This document shows positions 25,365 through 33,901 of a stretch of DNA of 34,875 nucleotides, in pieces (position 1 is the stretch's first letter; every line of letters starts with the position of its first letter). The stretch comes from Kitasatospora sp. MBT63. Lineage in GTDB: Bacteria > Actinomycetota > Actinomycetes > Streptomycetales > Streptomycetaceae. Both the position numbers and the translations under genes were made by a program. The notes beneath the pieces are model-generated. The model did no database searches. It was given only the letters and a program-made list of their open reading frames with translations, and was not told the origin of the DNA. The DNA lies in contig NZ_JAIZ01000156.1 in assembly GCF_000710465.2 (NCBI RefSeq), positions 4,379 to 39,253 of the forward strand, written 5' to 3'.

Positions 25365-26306
25365 ATGAGCGACCACCACCTCGACCCCGACCCCGCGGCC
25401 CTGCCGGTGGCCGTGATCGGCCTCGGCGACATCGCCCAGAAGGCCTACCTCCCGGTCCTCACCACCCAGCCCGGCCTCGACCTGCGGCTGATGACCCGGG
25501 ACCGCGCCAAGCTCGACCGCCTCGGCGACCTCCACCGGCTCCCGCACCGCTACACCGACCTCGGCGAGCTGATCGACAGCGGCATCCGGGCCGCCTTCGT
25601 GCACGCCTCCACCGACCAGCACGTGCCGATCGTCGAGCAGCTGCTCACCGCCGACGTCGACGTGTACGTGGACAAGCCGCTCGCCTACCACCTCAAGGAG
25701 GCCCGGCACCTGGTCGAGCTCGCCGAGCGCCGCGGCCGCTCGCTGATGGTCGGCTTCAACCGCCGCCACGCCCCGGGCTACCAGCAGGCCGCCGAGCGCC
25801 CGCGCGACCTGATCGTGCTGCAGAAGCACCGGGAGGGCCTGCCGGAGGCCGTCCGCAGCGTGGTCCTCGACGACTTCATCCACGTGGCGGACACGCTGCG
25901 CTTCCTGGTCCCCGGCGAGATCGAGCACATCGACGTCCGCTCCCGGACCCGGGACGGGCTGCTGGAACACCTGGTGCTCACCCTGGCCGGCCCCGGATTC
26001 ACCGCGCTCGGCATCATGAACCGGGTCAGCGGCTCCACCGAGGAGGTCCTGGAGATCTCCGGCTCCGACGCCAAGCGGGTGGTGGTCAACCTGGCCGAGG
26101 TGATCGACCACAAGGGCCAGCCCAGCATCCGGCGCCGCGGCGACTGGGTGCCGGTCGCCCGGCAGCGCGGCATCGAGCAGATCGTCACCTCCTTCCTGGA
26201 CTCCGTCCGGGCCGGCCGGACCGTCTCGGCCCAGGACGCGCTGCGCACCCACGAACTGTGCGAGGAGATCGTCACCCGGGTGGAGGCCCAGGCCGCCGGC
26301 TACTGA
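25365..26306 (+). CDS. Gfo/Idh/MocA family oxidoreductase
   Basis: A 313-residue NAD(P)-dependent dehydrogenase-like protein. Residues 14-35 are the Rossmann entry (VAVIGLGDIAQKAYLPVL), and the family's E-K-P signature appears as DVYVDKPLAYH near residues 98-108, with the catalytic-region lysine kept. The C-terminal half has the beta-sheet dimerisation pattern, with HVADTLRFLV in place of the usual HxxD region. It is shorter than most members (about 340-390 residues) and resembles the MviM-like group, whose substrates (sugars, inositols or virulence-factor-like) vary. The ATG at 25365 has AGGAG seven bases upstream. It stands alone between divergent DUF427 and the PAP2 gene. No substrate can be inferred. 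Confidence 0.88.
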   Translation: MSDHHLDPDPAALPVAVIGLGDIAQKAYLPVLTTQPGLDLRLMTRDRAKLDRLGDLHRLPHRYTDLGELIDSGIRAAFVHASTDQHVPIVEQLLTADVDVYVDKPLAYHLKEARHLVELAERRGRSLMVGFNRRHAPGYQQAAERPRDLIVLQKHREGLPEAVRSVVLDDFIHVADTLRFLVPGEIEHIDVRSRTRDGLLEHLVLTLAGPGFTALGIMNRVSGSTEEVLEISGSDAKRVVVNLAEVIDHKGQPSIRRRGDWVPVARQRGIEQIVTSFLDSVRAGRTVSAQDALRTHELCEEIVTRVEAQAAGY

Positions 26307-26607
26307 GCCGCCGCCCGGGCCGGGCCCGCCCCGCGGGCGTAGCCTCGGGAGAGGACCCGTCCCCGAACACGGTCCGCCCGGCGGCCGCCGTCACCTTGGC
26401 GCCTCCCCGGGCGGGTGGTGACCGATGCTGAGACACGAGCAGTCGACCGAGCGGCCGGAGCACGACCTCCCGGCCGCGGGCCCGGCCCCGACGGGGGCGA
26501 CGGCCTGCGGAGGCCGGCCAAGGATGGTTCGTCTCCTGGTGGTTTCCTGGGCACGGCCCGGAACGTCCAAAGGATCCTCCAAGAATGCGGTGCTAGCTTC
26601 GGGCGCC
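26307..26607. other. Intergenic region between the oxidoreductase and PAP2 genes
   Basis: A small hairpin, GCCCGC with GCGGGC around CCC (26324-26338), may end the oxidoreductase transcript. The PAP2 frame is open from 26425, but this part lacks a ribosome site and reads as low-quality protein. TAGCTT at 26594-26599 lies about nine bases before the PAP2 ATG and could be the -10 of a leaderless transcript; no clear -35 is seen. Confidence 0.4.
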
Positions 26608-27675
26608 ATGACCGACCTGCTCCGACCTGCGCATCCGGGTACCCGCAACGATCCGCGGCAGCACGGCCCGCGACAGTACGACCCCCGGCAGGCAGGCCCG
26701 GGCAGAGCCGTCCGGGCGGGCCACCGGCTGCGCCCGCGCCACCTGGCCTGGCCGCTGTTCGCGCTCGCCTTCGGCTGGTACCTGTGGACCTACGGCCTGC
26801 CGTACGCCAACGACGTGGTGTTCTGCTGGCTGATCGGCGCACTGGTGGCAGCCTCGGTGCACAGCGGCGGCCGCCGGGGCTGGCCGCTGGTGCTGCGGGA
26901 CTGGGTCCCGGTGATGGCGGTGGTCTGGGTCTACTCGCTGCTGCGCGGCTACGGCGCGCACACCCCCTGGCCGGTCCGCTACGAGCCGCAGCTGAGCATC
27001 GACACGTTCCTCGGCGGCGGCGAGACGTGGACGGTCCGGCTGCAGCACTGGCTGTACACACCCGGCCACCCGCACTGGTACGACTACTCGGCCGTCACCG
27101 TCTACATGTCGCACTTCTTCACGGTCTTCCTGGTGCTGGCCGTGCTCTGGAAGCGCCGCTACCCGAGCTTCCGCCGGCTGCTGGCGCTCTACCTGGCGGT
27201 CACCTTCGCCGGCTTCGCCACCTACGTGCTCTACCCCGCCGACCCGCCGTGGCTGACCGGCCAGGAAGGGCACATGCCCGCGGTCACCCGGATCGTCTCC
27301 GACGTGCTCAACCAGAGCGGGCTGCCCCGCGCCGGGTCGGTGTTCGAGAACGGCAGCGAGTTCGCCAACGACGTCGCCGCGATGCCGTCGCTGCACGCCG
27401 CGTACCCGATGCTGCTGGCGCTGTTCTTCTGGCGCGGCGCGGGCCGCTGGACCAGGGTGCTGCTGGCCGCCTACCCGCTGGCGATGGCCTTCACCCTGGT
27501 CTACGGCGCCGAGCACTTCATCGTCGACATCCTCGCGGGCTGGGCCTACGCGGTGGTGCTCTGGTACGTGCTCACCCGGGTGCTGGACCGCCGCGCCCGG
27601 GCCAGGGCGGAACGCGCCAGGCGGGCCACGACCGCGCCCGCCGGACCGGTCAGGGTCCCTGCCGACGGACGCTAG
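26608..27675 (+). CDS. PAP2-family membrane phosphatase / phosphotransferase
   Basis: A 355-residue integral membrane protein with six or more helices. The PAP2 active site is visible: a KRRYPSFRR segment near 182-190, PSLH with H263, and AEHFIVD with H303 and D307. The YPADPPWL and MPSLHAAYP spacing resembles the Aur1/inositol-phosphoceramide-synthase-like branch of PAP2, which acts on lipid phosphates at the membrane; the substrate is unknown. The N-terminus has a short DPRQ/GPRQ/DPRQ repeat and is hydrophilic. I chose the ATG at 26608 because upstream sequence looks non-coding, although no Shine-Dalgarno precedes it. An upstream start at 26425 would add 61 residues. It converges with the SpoIIE phosphatase gene. 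Confidence 0.85.
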   Translation: MTDLLRPAHPGTRNDPRQHGPRQYDPRQAGPGRAVRAGHRLRPRHLAWPLFALAFGWYLWTYGLPYANDVVFCWLIGALVAASVHSGGRRGWPLVLRDWVPVMAVVWVYSLLRGYGAHTPWPVRYEPQLSIDTFLGGGETWTVRLQHWLYTPGHPHWYDYSAVTVYMSHFFTVFLVLAVLWKRRYPSFRRLLALYLAVTFAGFATYVLYPADPPWLTGQEGHMPAVTRIVSDVLNQSGLPRAGSVFENGSEFANDVAAMPSLHAAYPMLLALFFWRGAGRWTRVLLAAYPLAMAFTLVYGAEHFIVDILAGWAYAVVLWYVLTRVLDRRARARAERARRATTAPAGPVRVPADGR

Positions 27676-27720
27676 GCCGGCCGGGCCCGGGCCGGTCAGC
27701 CGGGCCGGGCCGGCCGGGCC
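27676..27720. terminator. GC-rich hairpin shared by convergent PAP2 and SpoIIE genes
   Basis: Runs of GGCCGGGCC and CCGGGCCGG between the two convergent stop codons and into the 3' end of the SpoIIE gene can fold in several registers. This is suggestive of a bidirectional terminator, but no single stem is clearly best. Confidence 0.35.
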
Positions 27721-28793
27721 AGGGCGAGCAGAGCGGCGTCGTCGTCCAGCCCGTGCGGCGTGTAGGCGCGGACGTCCGCCAGCAGCCGGTCCAGCAGCGG
27801 CTCGGGCCCCTCACCGGCCGGCATCGCGGACAGCCGCTCGGCGAGCGGATAGAACACCCCGGCCGTGTCCCGGGCCTCCGACACCCCGTCGGTGTAGAGC
27901 AGCAGCAGGTCGCCGGGCCCCAGCGGCACCTGCTGCACCGGGTAGCACCCGCCGGTCAGGCCCAGCAGGGCGAGCGGCGGCGACCAGGCCGGCGGATCGA
28001 CCTCGTCCACCCGGTGCCGGGTGCGCAGCAGCGGCGCCGGATGCCCGCAGTTCACCAGGCTGGCCGAACCGTGCTCCGGCACCGACACCAGGACCGCGGT
28101 CACGAACTCCTCGTCGCCTGGCCGCCGCGCCACCGTCGCGTCCAGCCGCCCCGCGATCCGGCCGAGATCGGCCTCCGAGACGGCCGCCTCCCGGAACACC
28201 CCCAGCACGTCCGCCGCCGTCTCCACCGCGCCGAGCCCCTTGCCGCGGACATCGCCCAGCAGCACCCGCACCCCGAACGGCGAGTCCAGCACCGCGTACA
28301 GGTCGCCCCCGATCCGGGCCTCGGCCGCGGCGGGCGCGTACCGCACCGCCGCCCGCAGCCCGCCGATCCGCGGCGCCACCGGACGTAGCAGCGCCTGCTG
28401 GGCGGCCTCGGCCACCGAGCGCAGCTGCGCCAGCCGGCGTTCCCGGTCGGCCACCAGCGCGACCGAGGCCGAGCTGGAGACGGCCACCGTCGCCACGGCG
28501 GCCGCGGACGCGGCGTGCACCCCGGTGCCGACCTGGCCGTTGAGCACCGCCAGCACGCCCACCGCCGCCAGCGCGACGCCGCCGGCCGCCAGCGGCACCC
28601 ACGGGCGCCGGGTACCGGTGCCCGCGAGGACCGGCACGGCGGCCAGCAGCGGGGAGAAGGTCAGCCTCGGTCCGGTGAACAGGTCTACGAGCAGGACCAG
28701 GGTGATCAGGACGTAGGCGCCCAGGATGAACCGCCCCCAGCGGGGGGAGGCGGCCGGCGGCAGCCGGGCATCCGACTCGTCATCGCTCGCCAT
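27696..28793 (-). CDS. Membrane-anchored PP2C/SpoIIE-family serine phosphatase
   Basis: A 365-residue protein with three or four N-terminal membrane helices (residues 22-115, starting WGRFILGAYVLITLVLLVDL). A short coiled linker (DRERRLAQLRSVAEAAQQALL) and a SpoIIE/PP2C catalytic domain from about residue 140 follow. Metal-binding motifs are intact: IGGDLY (D164), LGDVRGKG (D181), LLYTDGVSEARD and GLDDDAALL. The family dephosphorylates anti-sigma-factor antagonists, and streptomycetes encode many copies. No partner STAS or kinase gene lies nearby, so its target is unknown. The ATG at 28793 has GGGAGG four bases upstream. It sits between the convergent PAP2 gene and the MFS gene, which ends 21 bp upstream on the same strand and may be co-transcribed. 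Confidence 0.92.
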   Translation of the reverse strand: MASDDESDARLPPAASPRWGRFILGAYVLITLVLLVDLFTGPRLTFSPLLAAVPVLAGTGTRRPWVPLAAGGVALAAVGVLAVLNGQVGTGVHAASAAAVATVAVSSSASVALVADRERRLAQLRSVAEAAQQALLRPVAPRIGGLRAAVRYAPAAAEARIGGDLYAVLDSPFGVRVLLGDVRGKGLGAVETAADVLGVFREAAVSEADLGRIAGRLDATVARRPGDEEFVTAVLVSVPEHGSASLVNCGHPAPLLRTRHRVDEVDPPAWSPPLALLGLTGGCYPVQQVPLGPGDLLLLYTDGVSEARDTAGVFYPLAERLSAMPAGEGPEPLLDRLLADVRAYTPHGLDDDAALLALARPARPG

Positions 28794-28814
28794 CGGGCCT
28801 CCCGCCGTCGGACA

Positions 28815-30371
28815 TCACTCCATTCTGGCCGCCGCTCCCGCCCGTCCGCCTGACGTGGCCGGCGCCTGCGCGGGCCCCGGTACCCCCGCCGCGCCGACCG
28901 CGGCAGGGCGGCGCAGCAGCACCAGCACCAGCACGCCGCCGGCCAGCCCGAACGCCCCCGACACCAGGAAGGTGTCCCTCAGCCCGGCCGCGAACGCGCC
29001 GCGCACCAGGTGTTCCAGCGCCGGCCGGGCACCCTCACCGGCCCGGGCGACCAGCGCTCCCGCCTGCCCGCCGCTCAGCGCGTCCGCGGTGCCCTGCGGG
29101 TCGGCGCCGCCGCCGTCCCGCAGCCCGTCGGCCAGACCCGCCCGGAAGACCGCGCCGAGCAGCGCGATGCCGAGCGCGTTGCCCAGCTGACGGGCGGTGT
29201 TGAGGGCGCCGCCGGCCATCCCGGCCCGCGCCCCCGGCACGGCGGCCATCGCGGCGGCGGCCATCGCCGGGGTGGCCAGGCCGACCCCCGCACCACTGAC
29301 CGCGAGACCGGGCGCCAGCGCCGCCCAGCCGGAGTCCGCCCCGACCACCGCCTGCAGCAGCGCGCCGACGCCGATCAGCAGCAGACCGCCGCCGACCGTC
29401 AGCCGCGGCGGTACACCGTGCAGCCGCCGCCCGCCGACGGCCGCCGTCACGAACGCGACCACGCTCATCGGCAGCAGCGCCAGCCCCGCCGCGACCGGGC
29501 CGAGACCCAGCACCGACTGCAGCCACAGCGAGGAGTACGCGAGGTACGAGAACGCCGCCGCGGACAGCAGCAGGCCGCCCGCCAGGATGCCCGCGAAGGC
29601 CGGGCTGCGCAGCAGCGCGAGGTCCAGCATCGGGTGGGCGCTGCGCCGCTCCACCAGGACGAACGCCAGCAGGGCGAGCGCGCCGAGGGCGAACAGGCCG
29701 AGCGTGGTGGCCGAGCCCCAGCCGTTGTCCCCGGCCTTGATCAGGGCGTAGGTCACCGACCCGGCGGCCACCGTGAAGGCCACCGTGCCGGGCAGGTCGA
29801 GGCCGGCCGCCCGCGGGTTGCGGGACTCGGCGACCACCCGCAGCGTCACGGCCACCGCCACCACACTGACCGGCAGGTTGACGTAGAAGATCCAGCGCCA
29901 GTCGAGGTGCTCGGTGAGCAGCCCGCCGAGGATCGGCCCGGCCGCCGCGGCGGCCCCGTTCACCGCGCCCCAGACCCCGAACGCGACACCCCGGTCGCGG
30001 CCCTGGTAGGCGTGCCCGAGCAGGGCCATGGTGGTGGCGAACATCGCCGCGCCGCCGACCCCCTGCACCACCCGGAAGGCGATCAGCTGCTGCGGCCCGG
30101 TGGCCAGGCCGCAAGCCAGCGAGGCGCCCGCGAACAGCACCAGCCCCGCCAGGTACACCTTGCGCCGCCCGACCAGGTCGGCGAGGGCGCCGGCGCCGAG
30201 CAGCAGCGCGGCCAGCGCCAGCGCGTAGCCGTCCATCACCCACTGCAGGTCGGCGAAGCCGGTGTGCAGCGCGGTGGCCATGTCGGGGAGGGCGACCGTC
30301 ACGATCGTGACGTCCACCAGCAGCATGAACGCCCCCAGACAGACCGCCACCAGCGGTAGCCATTTGCGCAT
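28815..30371 (-). CDS. MFS multidrug exporter, DHA2 (EmrB/QacA) type
   Basis: A 518-residue proton-driven exporter with about 14 membrane helices. It starts WLPLVAVCLGAFMLLVDVTIVTVALPDM, the DHA2 hallmark with the TM1 aspartate. Motif A appears as ADLVGRRKVYLAG, motif C as GPILGGLL, and the EHLDWRWIFYVNLPVS stretch is typical of the family. The ATG at 30371 has GAGGAG about five bases upstream; the frame is open for another 52 codons but no member begins there. It diverges from the Lrp/AsnC regulator gene across about 140 bp, a layout common where the regulator controls the exporter. The substrate is unknown. It may read through into the SpoIIE phosphatase gene. Confidence 0.93.
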   Translation of the reverse strand: MRKWLPLVAVCLGAFMLLVDVTIVTVALPDMATALHTGFADLQWVMDGYALALAALLLGAGALADLVGRRKVYLAGLVLFAGASLACGLATGPQQLIAFRVVQGVGGAAMFATTMALLGHAYQGRDRGVAFGVWGAVNGAAAAAGPILGGLLTEHLDWRWIFYVNLPVSVVAVAVTLRVVAESRNPRAAGLDLPGTVAFTVAAGSVTYALIKAGDNGWGSATTLGLFALGALALLAFVLVERRSAHPMLDLALLRSPAFAGILAGGLLLSAAAFSYLAYSSLWLQSVLGLGPVAAGLALLPMSVVAFVTAAVGGRRLHGVPPRLTVGGGLLLIGVGALLQAVVGADSGWAALAPGLAVSGAGVGLATPAMAAAAMAAVPGARAGMAGGALNTARQLGNALGIALLGAVFRAGLADGLRDGGGADPQGTADALSGGQAGALVARAGEGARPALEHLVRGAFAAGLRDTFLVSGAFGLAGGVLVLVLLRRPAAVGAAGVPGPAQAPATSGGRAGAAARME

Positions 30372-30513
30372 CGGAGTTCTCCTCGGTCCCGTGACCGGAT
30401 CCACGACCGCCCGGCCCACCCGCCGAATCTCGCAGCCGGATCGCGGATCGGCCGCACCACGGCGGCCCAGGCTGCGGAATCCGACACCCCACCCGCCTGT
30501 CATGATGGAAACC
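30372..30513. promoter_or_regulatory. Divergent promoter region of the MFS exporter and Lrp/AsnC genes
   Basis: An imperfect inverted pair, CCGAATCTCGCAG (30423-30435) and CTGCGGAATCCG (30472-30483), has centres about 49 bp apart, near the spacing at which Lrp-type octamers can wrap DNA. CGGATCG is directly repeated between them. No clear -35/-10 pair was found. Confidence 0.3.
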
Positions 30514-31524
30514 ATGCAGAGCGGCACCCCGGAACTGGACGCCCTGGACCGATCCGTCGTCCAGGCGCTGATGATGGACGGCCGGATGCCGTTCAGCCGG
30601 CTCGCCCAGGTGCTGGAGGTCTCCGACCAGACGGTGATCCGCCGCTACCGGCGGCTGCGCACCGCCGGTCTGCTGCGGGTGGTCGGCCTGCCGCTGGGCC
30701 ACCGGGTGGGGCTGTACGAGTCCTGGCTGCGGGTGCAGTGCACACCGGACGCCGCCGTCCAGGTGGCCGACGCGCTGGCGCGGAGGCCGGACATCGCCTG
30801 GGTCACCCTCAACTCCGGCGGGACCGAGATCCACTGCGTCTCCAAGGCCCGCAACCAGGCCGACCGGGACGCACTGCTGCTGCAGAAGCTGCCCGGCACC
30901 CGCCGGGTCACCGGGATCACCGCGCACAGCATCCTGCGCACCTTCGTCGGCGGTCCCGGCCGCTGGGCCGGCCTGGACGCCCTGAGCGAGCGGCAGGTCC
31001 GGGAACTGGAGCGGCCCTGGGTGTTCGGCCCCGGGCAGCGGGTCGAACTGGACGAGGCGGCGCTCGCCATGCTCGCCGTACTCGGCCGGGACGGCCGCTG
31101 CGGCTACCCCGAACTGGCCCGCGCCACCGGGCTGTCCCAGTCCGCGGTGCGCCGCCGGCTGGAGCAGCTGCGGGACAGCGGCGCGCTCTTCTTCGACGTG
31201 GAGATCTCCCCGGCGCTGTTCGGCTTCCACGCGCAGGCGGCGCTGCTGGTGTCGGTGCCGCCGGCCGACCTGGCGGCGACCGGCGCGGCCCTCGCGGGCC
31301 ACCGGGAGGTGCCGTTCGCGGCGGCCATCACCGGGTCGGCCAACCTGCTGGCGGTGGTGGTCTGCCGGGACAACGACGCGCTGTACACCTACCTCACCGA
31401 ACGGATCGGCGCGCTGGCGGCCGTTCAGCAGGTCGAGGTGGTGCCGGTGCTGCGGACCGTCAAACGGGCGGGGATGCTGATGGACGGGGTACGCCTGGTC
31501 GACCCGCCGGCGGGGTGGGCCTGA
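30514..31524 (+). CDS. Tandem Lrp/AsnC-family transcriptional regulator
   Basis: A regulator of about 336 residues, twice the usual Lrp length, made of two AsnC-type halves. The first winged helix-turn-helix is near residues 7-60 (LDRSVVQALMMDGRMPFSRLAQVLEVSDQTVIRRYRRL). The second is near residues 180-225 (LDEAALAMLAVLGRDGRCGYPELARATGLSQSAVRRRLEQL), and each is followed by a ligand-binding-like alpha/beta segment. Three in-frame ATGs compete: 30502, 30505 and 30514. I favour 30514 because GGAA lies just before it, with low certainty. It diverges from the exporter gene, its likely target, and converges with the dioxygenase gene 41 bp away. The effector is unknown; amino acids are usual for the family. 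Confidence 0.9.
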   Translation: MQSGTPELDALDRSVVQALMMDGRMPFSRLAQVLEVSDQTVIRRYRRLRTAGLLRVVGLPLGHRVGLYESWLRVQCTPDAAVQVADALARRPDIAWVTLNSGGTEIHCVSKARNQADRDALLLQKLPGTRRVTGITAHSILRTFVGGPGRWAGLDALSERQVRELERPWVFGPGQRVELDEAALAMLAVLGRDGRCGYPELARATGLSQSAVRRRLEQLRDSGALFFDVEISPALFGFHAQAALLVSVPPADLAATGAALAGHREVPFAAAITGSANLLAVVVCRDNDALYTYLTERIGALAAVQQVEVVPVLRTVKRAGMLMDGVRLVDPPAGWA

Positions 31525-31565
31525 GCGTCCGGAGGCGGGCGCCGGGTGCTCGGGTCCGCGGGTGC

Positions 31566-32984
31566 TCAGTCCTCGGTGGGCAGCCAGCTGCCGTGCAGGC
31601 CGAGCGGGACCCGGACCGGGATCCGCACCCGCGCCATCGGCCCGGACCCCGGGTCGGCGTCCGGGATGACCAGCAGCCAACTGCTCAGGTCGGTGCGGTC
31701 GGTGGCGTAGGTCAGCCAGTACCCCGGACCGCCGCCGGCCGAGGGTGCGAACACCGGCTCGCCGACCGACAGGTCACCGGCCGGCCACAGCACCGAGGCA
31801 CCGGGGTCGTCGGCGCAGTCGTACCAGCGCAGCGCGTCGAACTCGCCGGGCAGCAGGTCGACCCGGCCGCTCTCCGCCGCGACGGCCGCCCGCCGGTGCG
31901 GCCGGCCGATCAACCGGTCGTCCACGCGGGGGAGTTCGACCGGCGCGTCGTCCAGGGCGGTACGCCGGACGGTGCCCGCGGCCGGGTCGAGGACGGCGCG
32001 GGTCAGGCCGCCCGGGTTCGGCGGCGCGGCGGCGTCGGGCGCGCCGAGGGTGAGGTGGGCCCACTGGACGTAGTCGAGGACCACCGAGCCGTCGGGACGG
32101 TCGTAGGCGTTCACCGTGTGCCACAGCCAGAACGCGTCGTCCGCCGCCCAGCGGACCGGCCCGCCGTCGCGGGGGATCAGGGCGATCCTGGTACCCCGCT
32201 CGGGCCGCCAGTCGATCATCGAGCCGCCCTCCATCGCGGCCGCGAGGTCGAAGAAGGCGGGGGCGAGCACCAGCACCACGAAGCGGGCGGTCAGTGCCAT
32301 GTCGTGGATCATCATCGGCCGGTCCACGCCGTCGACGGCCGTCGGGCCGCGGGTGACGGTACCGGCCGGGCCGAGCATCGCCCAGGTCAGGTACGGCGGT
32401 TCGAAGGCGTAGCAGAACACCGCCAGCTCACCGGTGAGCGGATCGGTCTTGGGGTGGGCGGTGATGCCGGCGGGCAGCGCGCCGTCGAAGGTCTCGCGGC
32501 CCGCGGTCGCCAGGTCGGGCGTGATCCGGAACGGGCAGTCGGACTCGGCGAGCGCGAGCAGCCGCCCGGCGTGCCGGACCACGTTGATGTCCGGCAGGTC
32601 CCGGAAGGTGCCCGCGAGTTCGGGGAAGACGTCCGGTTCCGACGGCGTGATCATCGACTGCAGGCCGCCCCACAGCGCGCGCCCGGCCCGTTCCTCGGCG
32701 ATCACGGCCGGGGTCCGCACGAAGCGGTTGCGGTACCGCGCCCGGCCCCCCGAGAGCCACACCCCGTGCAGCATGCCGTCGCCGTCGATCGGGTACAGGT
32801 ACGAGCCGATCGGGCTGAACCGCGGATTGGGCCCGTTGCGCAGGAACAGCCCGTCCAGTCCGTCCGGCAGTTCGCCCAGCACCGCCAGGCCGGTCGCGTC
32901 GACCTCCTCGGTGACCGGCGCGAACCGGCCCGACAGATGGGCGACCCGGGCCGGGTCGAAGGCGGGTGCGGTGTGCGTGGTCAT
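31566..32984 (-). CDS. Carotenoid oxygenase (CCO/RPE65-family) dioxygenase
   Basis: A 472-residue iron-dependent cleavage oxygenase of the seven-bladed propeller family acting on carotenoids, apocarotenoids or stilbene-like alkenes. All four iron ligands are visible: H177 (GITAHPKT), H227 (MMIHDMA), H289 (LWHTVNA) and H464 (LGLHGSW). The N-terminal LFLRNGPNPRF and PIDGDGMLHGV motifs are also typical. There is no signal peptide, so it is cytoplasmic or membrane-associated. The ATG at 32984 has GGGAGG five bases upstream; the frame continues upstream without a family match. No carotenoid-biosynthesis gene lies nearby, so the substrate cannot be inferred from context. It converges with the Lrp gene and diverges from a membrane protein gene. 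Confidence 0.95.
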   Translation of the reverse strand: MTTHTAPAFDPARVAHLSGRFAPVTEEVDATGLAVLGELPDGLDGLFLRNGPNPRFSPIGSYLYPIDGDGMLHGVWLSGGRARYRNRFVRTPAVIAEERAGRALWGGLQSMITPSEPDVFPELAGTFRDLPDINVVRHAGRLLALAESDCPFRITPDLATAGRETFDGALPAGITAHPKTDPLTGELAVFCYAFEPPYLTWAMLGPAGTVTRGPTAVDGVDRPMMIHDMALTARFVVLVLAPAFFDLAAAMEGGSMIDWRPERGTRIALIPRDGGPVRWAADDAFWLWHTVNAYDRPDGSVVLDYVQWAHLTLGAPDAAAPPNPGGLTRAVLDPAAGTVRRTALDDAPVELPRVDDRLIGRPHRRAAVAAESGRVDLLPGEFDALRWYDCADDPGASVLWPAGDLSVGEPVFAPSAGGGPGYWLTYATDRTDLSSWLLVIPDADPGSGPMARVRIPVRVPLGLHGSWLPTED

Positions 32985-33187
32985 GGCGGCCTCCCGGTGA
33001 ACGGCACGGCACGGCCTCCAGTCAACTGCGCACACCGCCGGGCGGCAACAGCCCGGGCGGCCCGCGCCGCCGTCACCCTGTGTGCACAGCGGGCCCGGGG
33101 ATGCGGGGAGTTGGAGCCGGTCCGAGCATGGAAGGGGCGGGCCGCACCCGCGGCCCGCGCACCGGGGAACCGCGCTGGAGGTGCTCA

Positions 33188-33877
33188 GTGGCCGGGACCG
33201 ACACGGGCTGGGGAGACACGGGCCGGGGCAGCGCCGGCCGGGGCGGTGCCGGGCGGACCGGCACGGGACCGGACGGCCCGCAGGGCGCACGGTCCGGGAA
33301 CATGCTGTTCGCGTTCGCGCCGTGGATCATCTTCGACGTGGTGGCCGGGCCCAGCACCTGGAAGCTGGCGGCCTTCGCGGCCCTGGTCGCCTCGGTCCTG
33401 GTCAACCTCCCCGACCTGCGACGGGGCCGCCCCAAGGTGCTGGAGGTCACCGGGATCGCCTTCTTCGCGGTGATCTGCGTCCTCGCGCTGGTGCTCGACC
33501 GGCACGACCTGATCTGGCTGGAGACCTACGCCCAGGTGATCGCCAACGGTGTGATCGCCGTGGTGGCGCTCGGATCGCTGGCCTTCGTCCCGTTCACCGA
33601 GCAGTACGCCCGCGAGAGCACACCGCCCGAGATCTGGCACAGCCCGCTCTTCCGGCGCACCAACCGGGTGCTGACCGCGGTCTGGGGCGGGGTCTTCGCG
33701 GTGACCGCCCTGCTCGGCCTGATCGCGCTGCACATCTCGGGCGGCACCGACTGGCTGAACTGGGTCATCCCGATCGTCCTGCTGGTGGCGGCGATCCGGT
33801 TCACCCAGTGGTACCCGGAACAGGTCCGTGCCCGCGCCCGCGCCACGGCCCGCCCGATCGGCACCCGGGCACACTGA
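33188..33877 (+). CDS. Multi-helix membrane protein of unknown function
   Basis: A 229-residue protein with a Gly/Arg/Thr-rich N-terminal tail of about 37 residues (TGWGDTGRGSAGRGGAGRTG), then five or so membrane helices from MLFAFAPWIIFDVVAG to WVIPIVLLVAAIRF and a basic C-terminus (RARARATARPIGTRAH). A soluble loop, TEQYARESTPPEIWHSPLFRR, lies between helices. I do not recognise a named family beyond a general intracellular-septation-protein-like look to the opening helices. The GTG at 33188 has GGAGG six bases upstream, whereas more upstream starts lack one. It diverges from the dioxygenase gene across about 200 bp in which I saw no clear motif. Confidence 0.82.
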   Translation: MAGTDTGWGDTGRGSAGRGGAGRTGTGPDGPQGARSGNMLFAFAPWIIFDVVAGPSTWKLAAFAALVASVLVNLPDLRRGRPKVLEVTGIAFFAVICVLALVLDRHDLIWLETYAQVIANGVIAVVALGSLAFVPFTEQYARESTPPEIWHSPLFRRTNRVLTAVWGGVFAVTALLGLIALHISGGTDWLNWVIPIVLLVAAIRFTQWYPEQVRARARATARPIGTRAH

Positions 33878-33901
33878 GGACCCCTGCCCCGGGCCGCCGG
33901 C

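Noticed and set aside
26425..26607. Longer N-terminus of the PAP2 protein
   Set aside because: No ribosome site, no membrane or family features, and a good -10-like element falls inside it. I kept it as an alternative start only.
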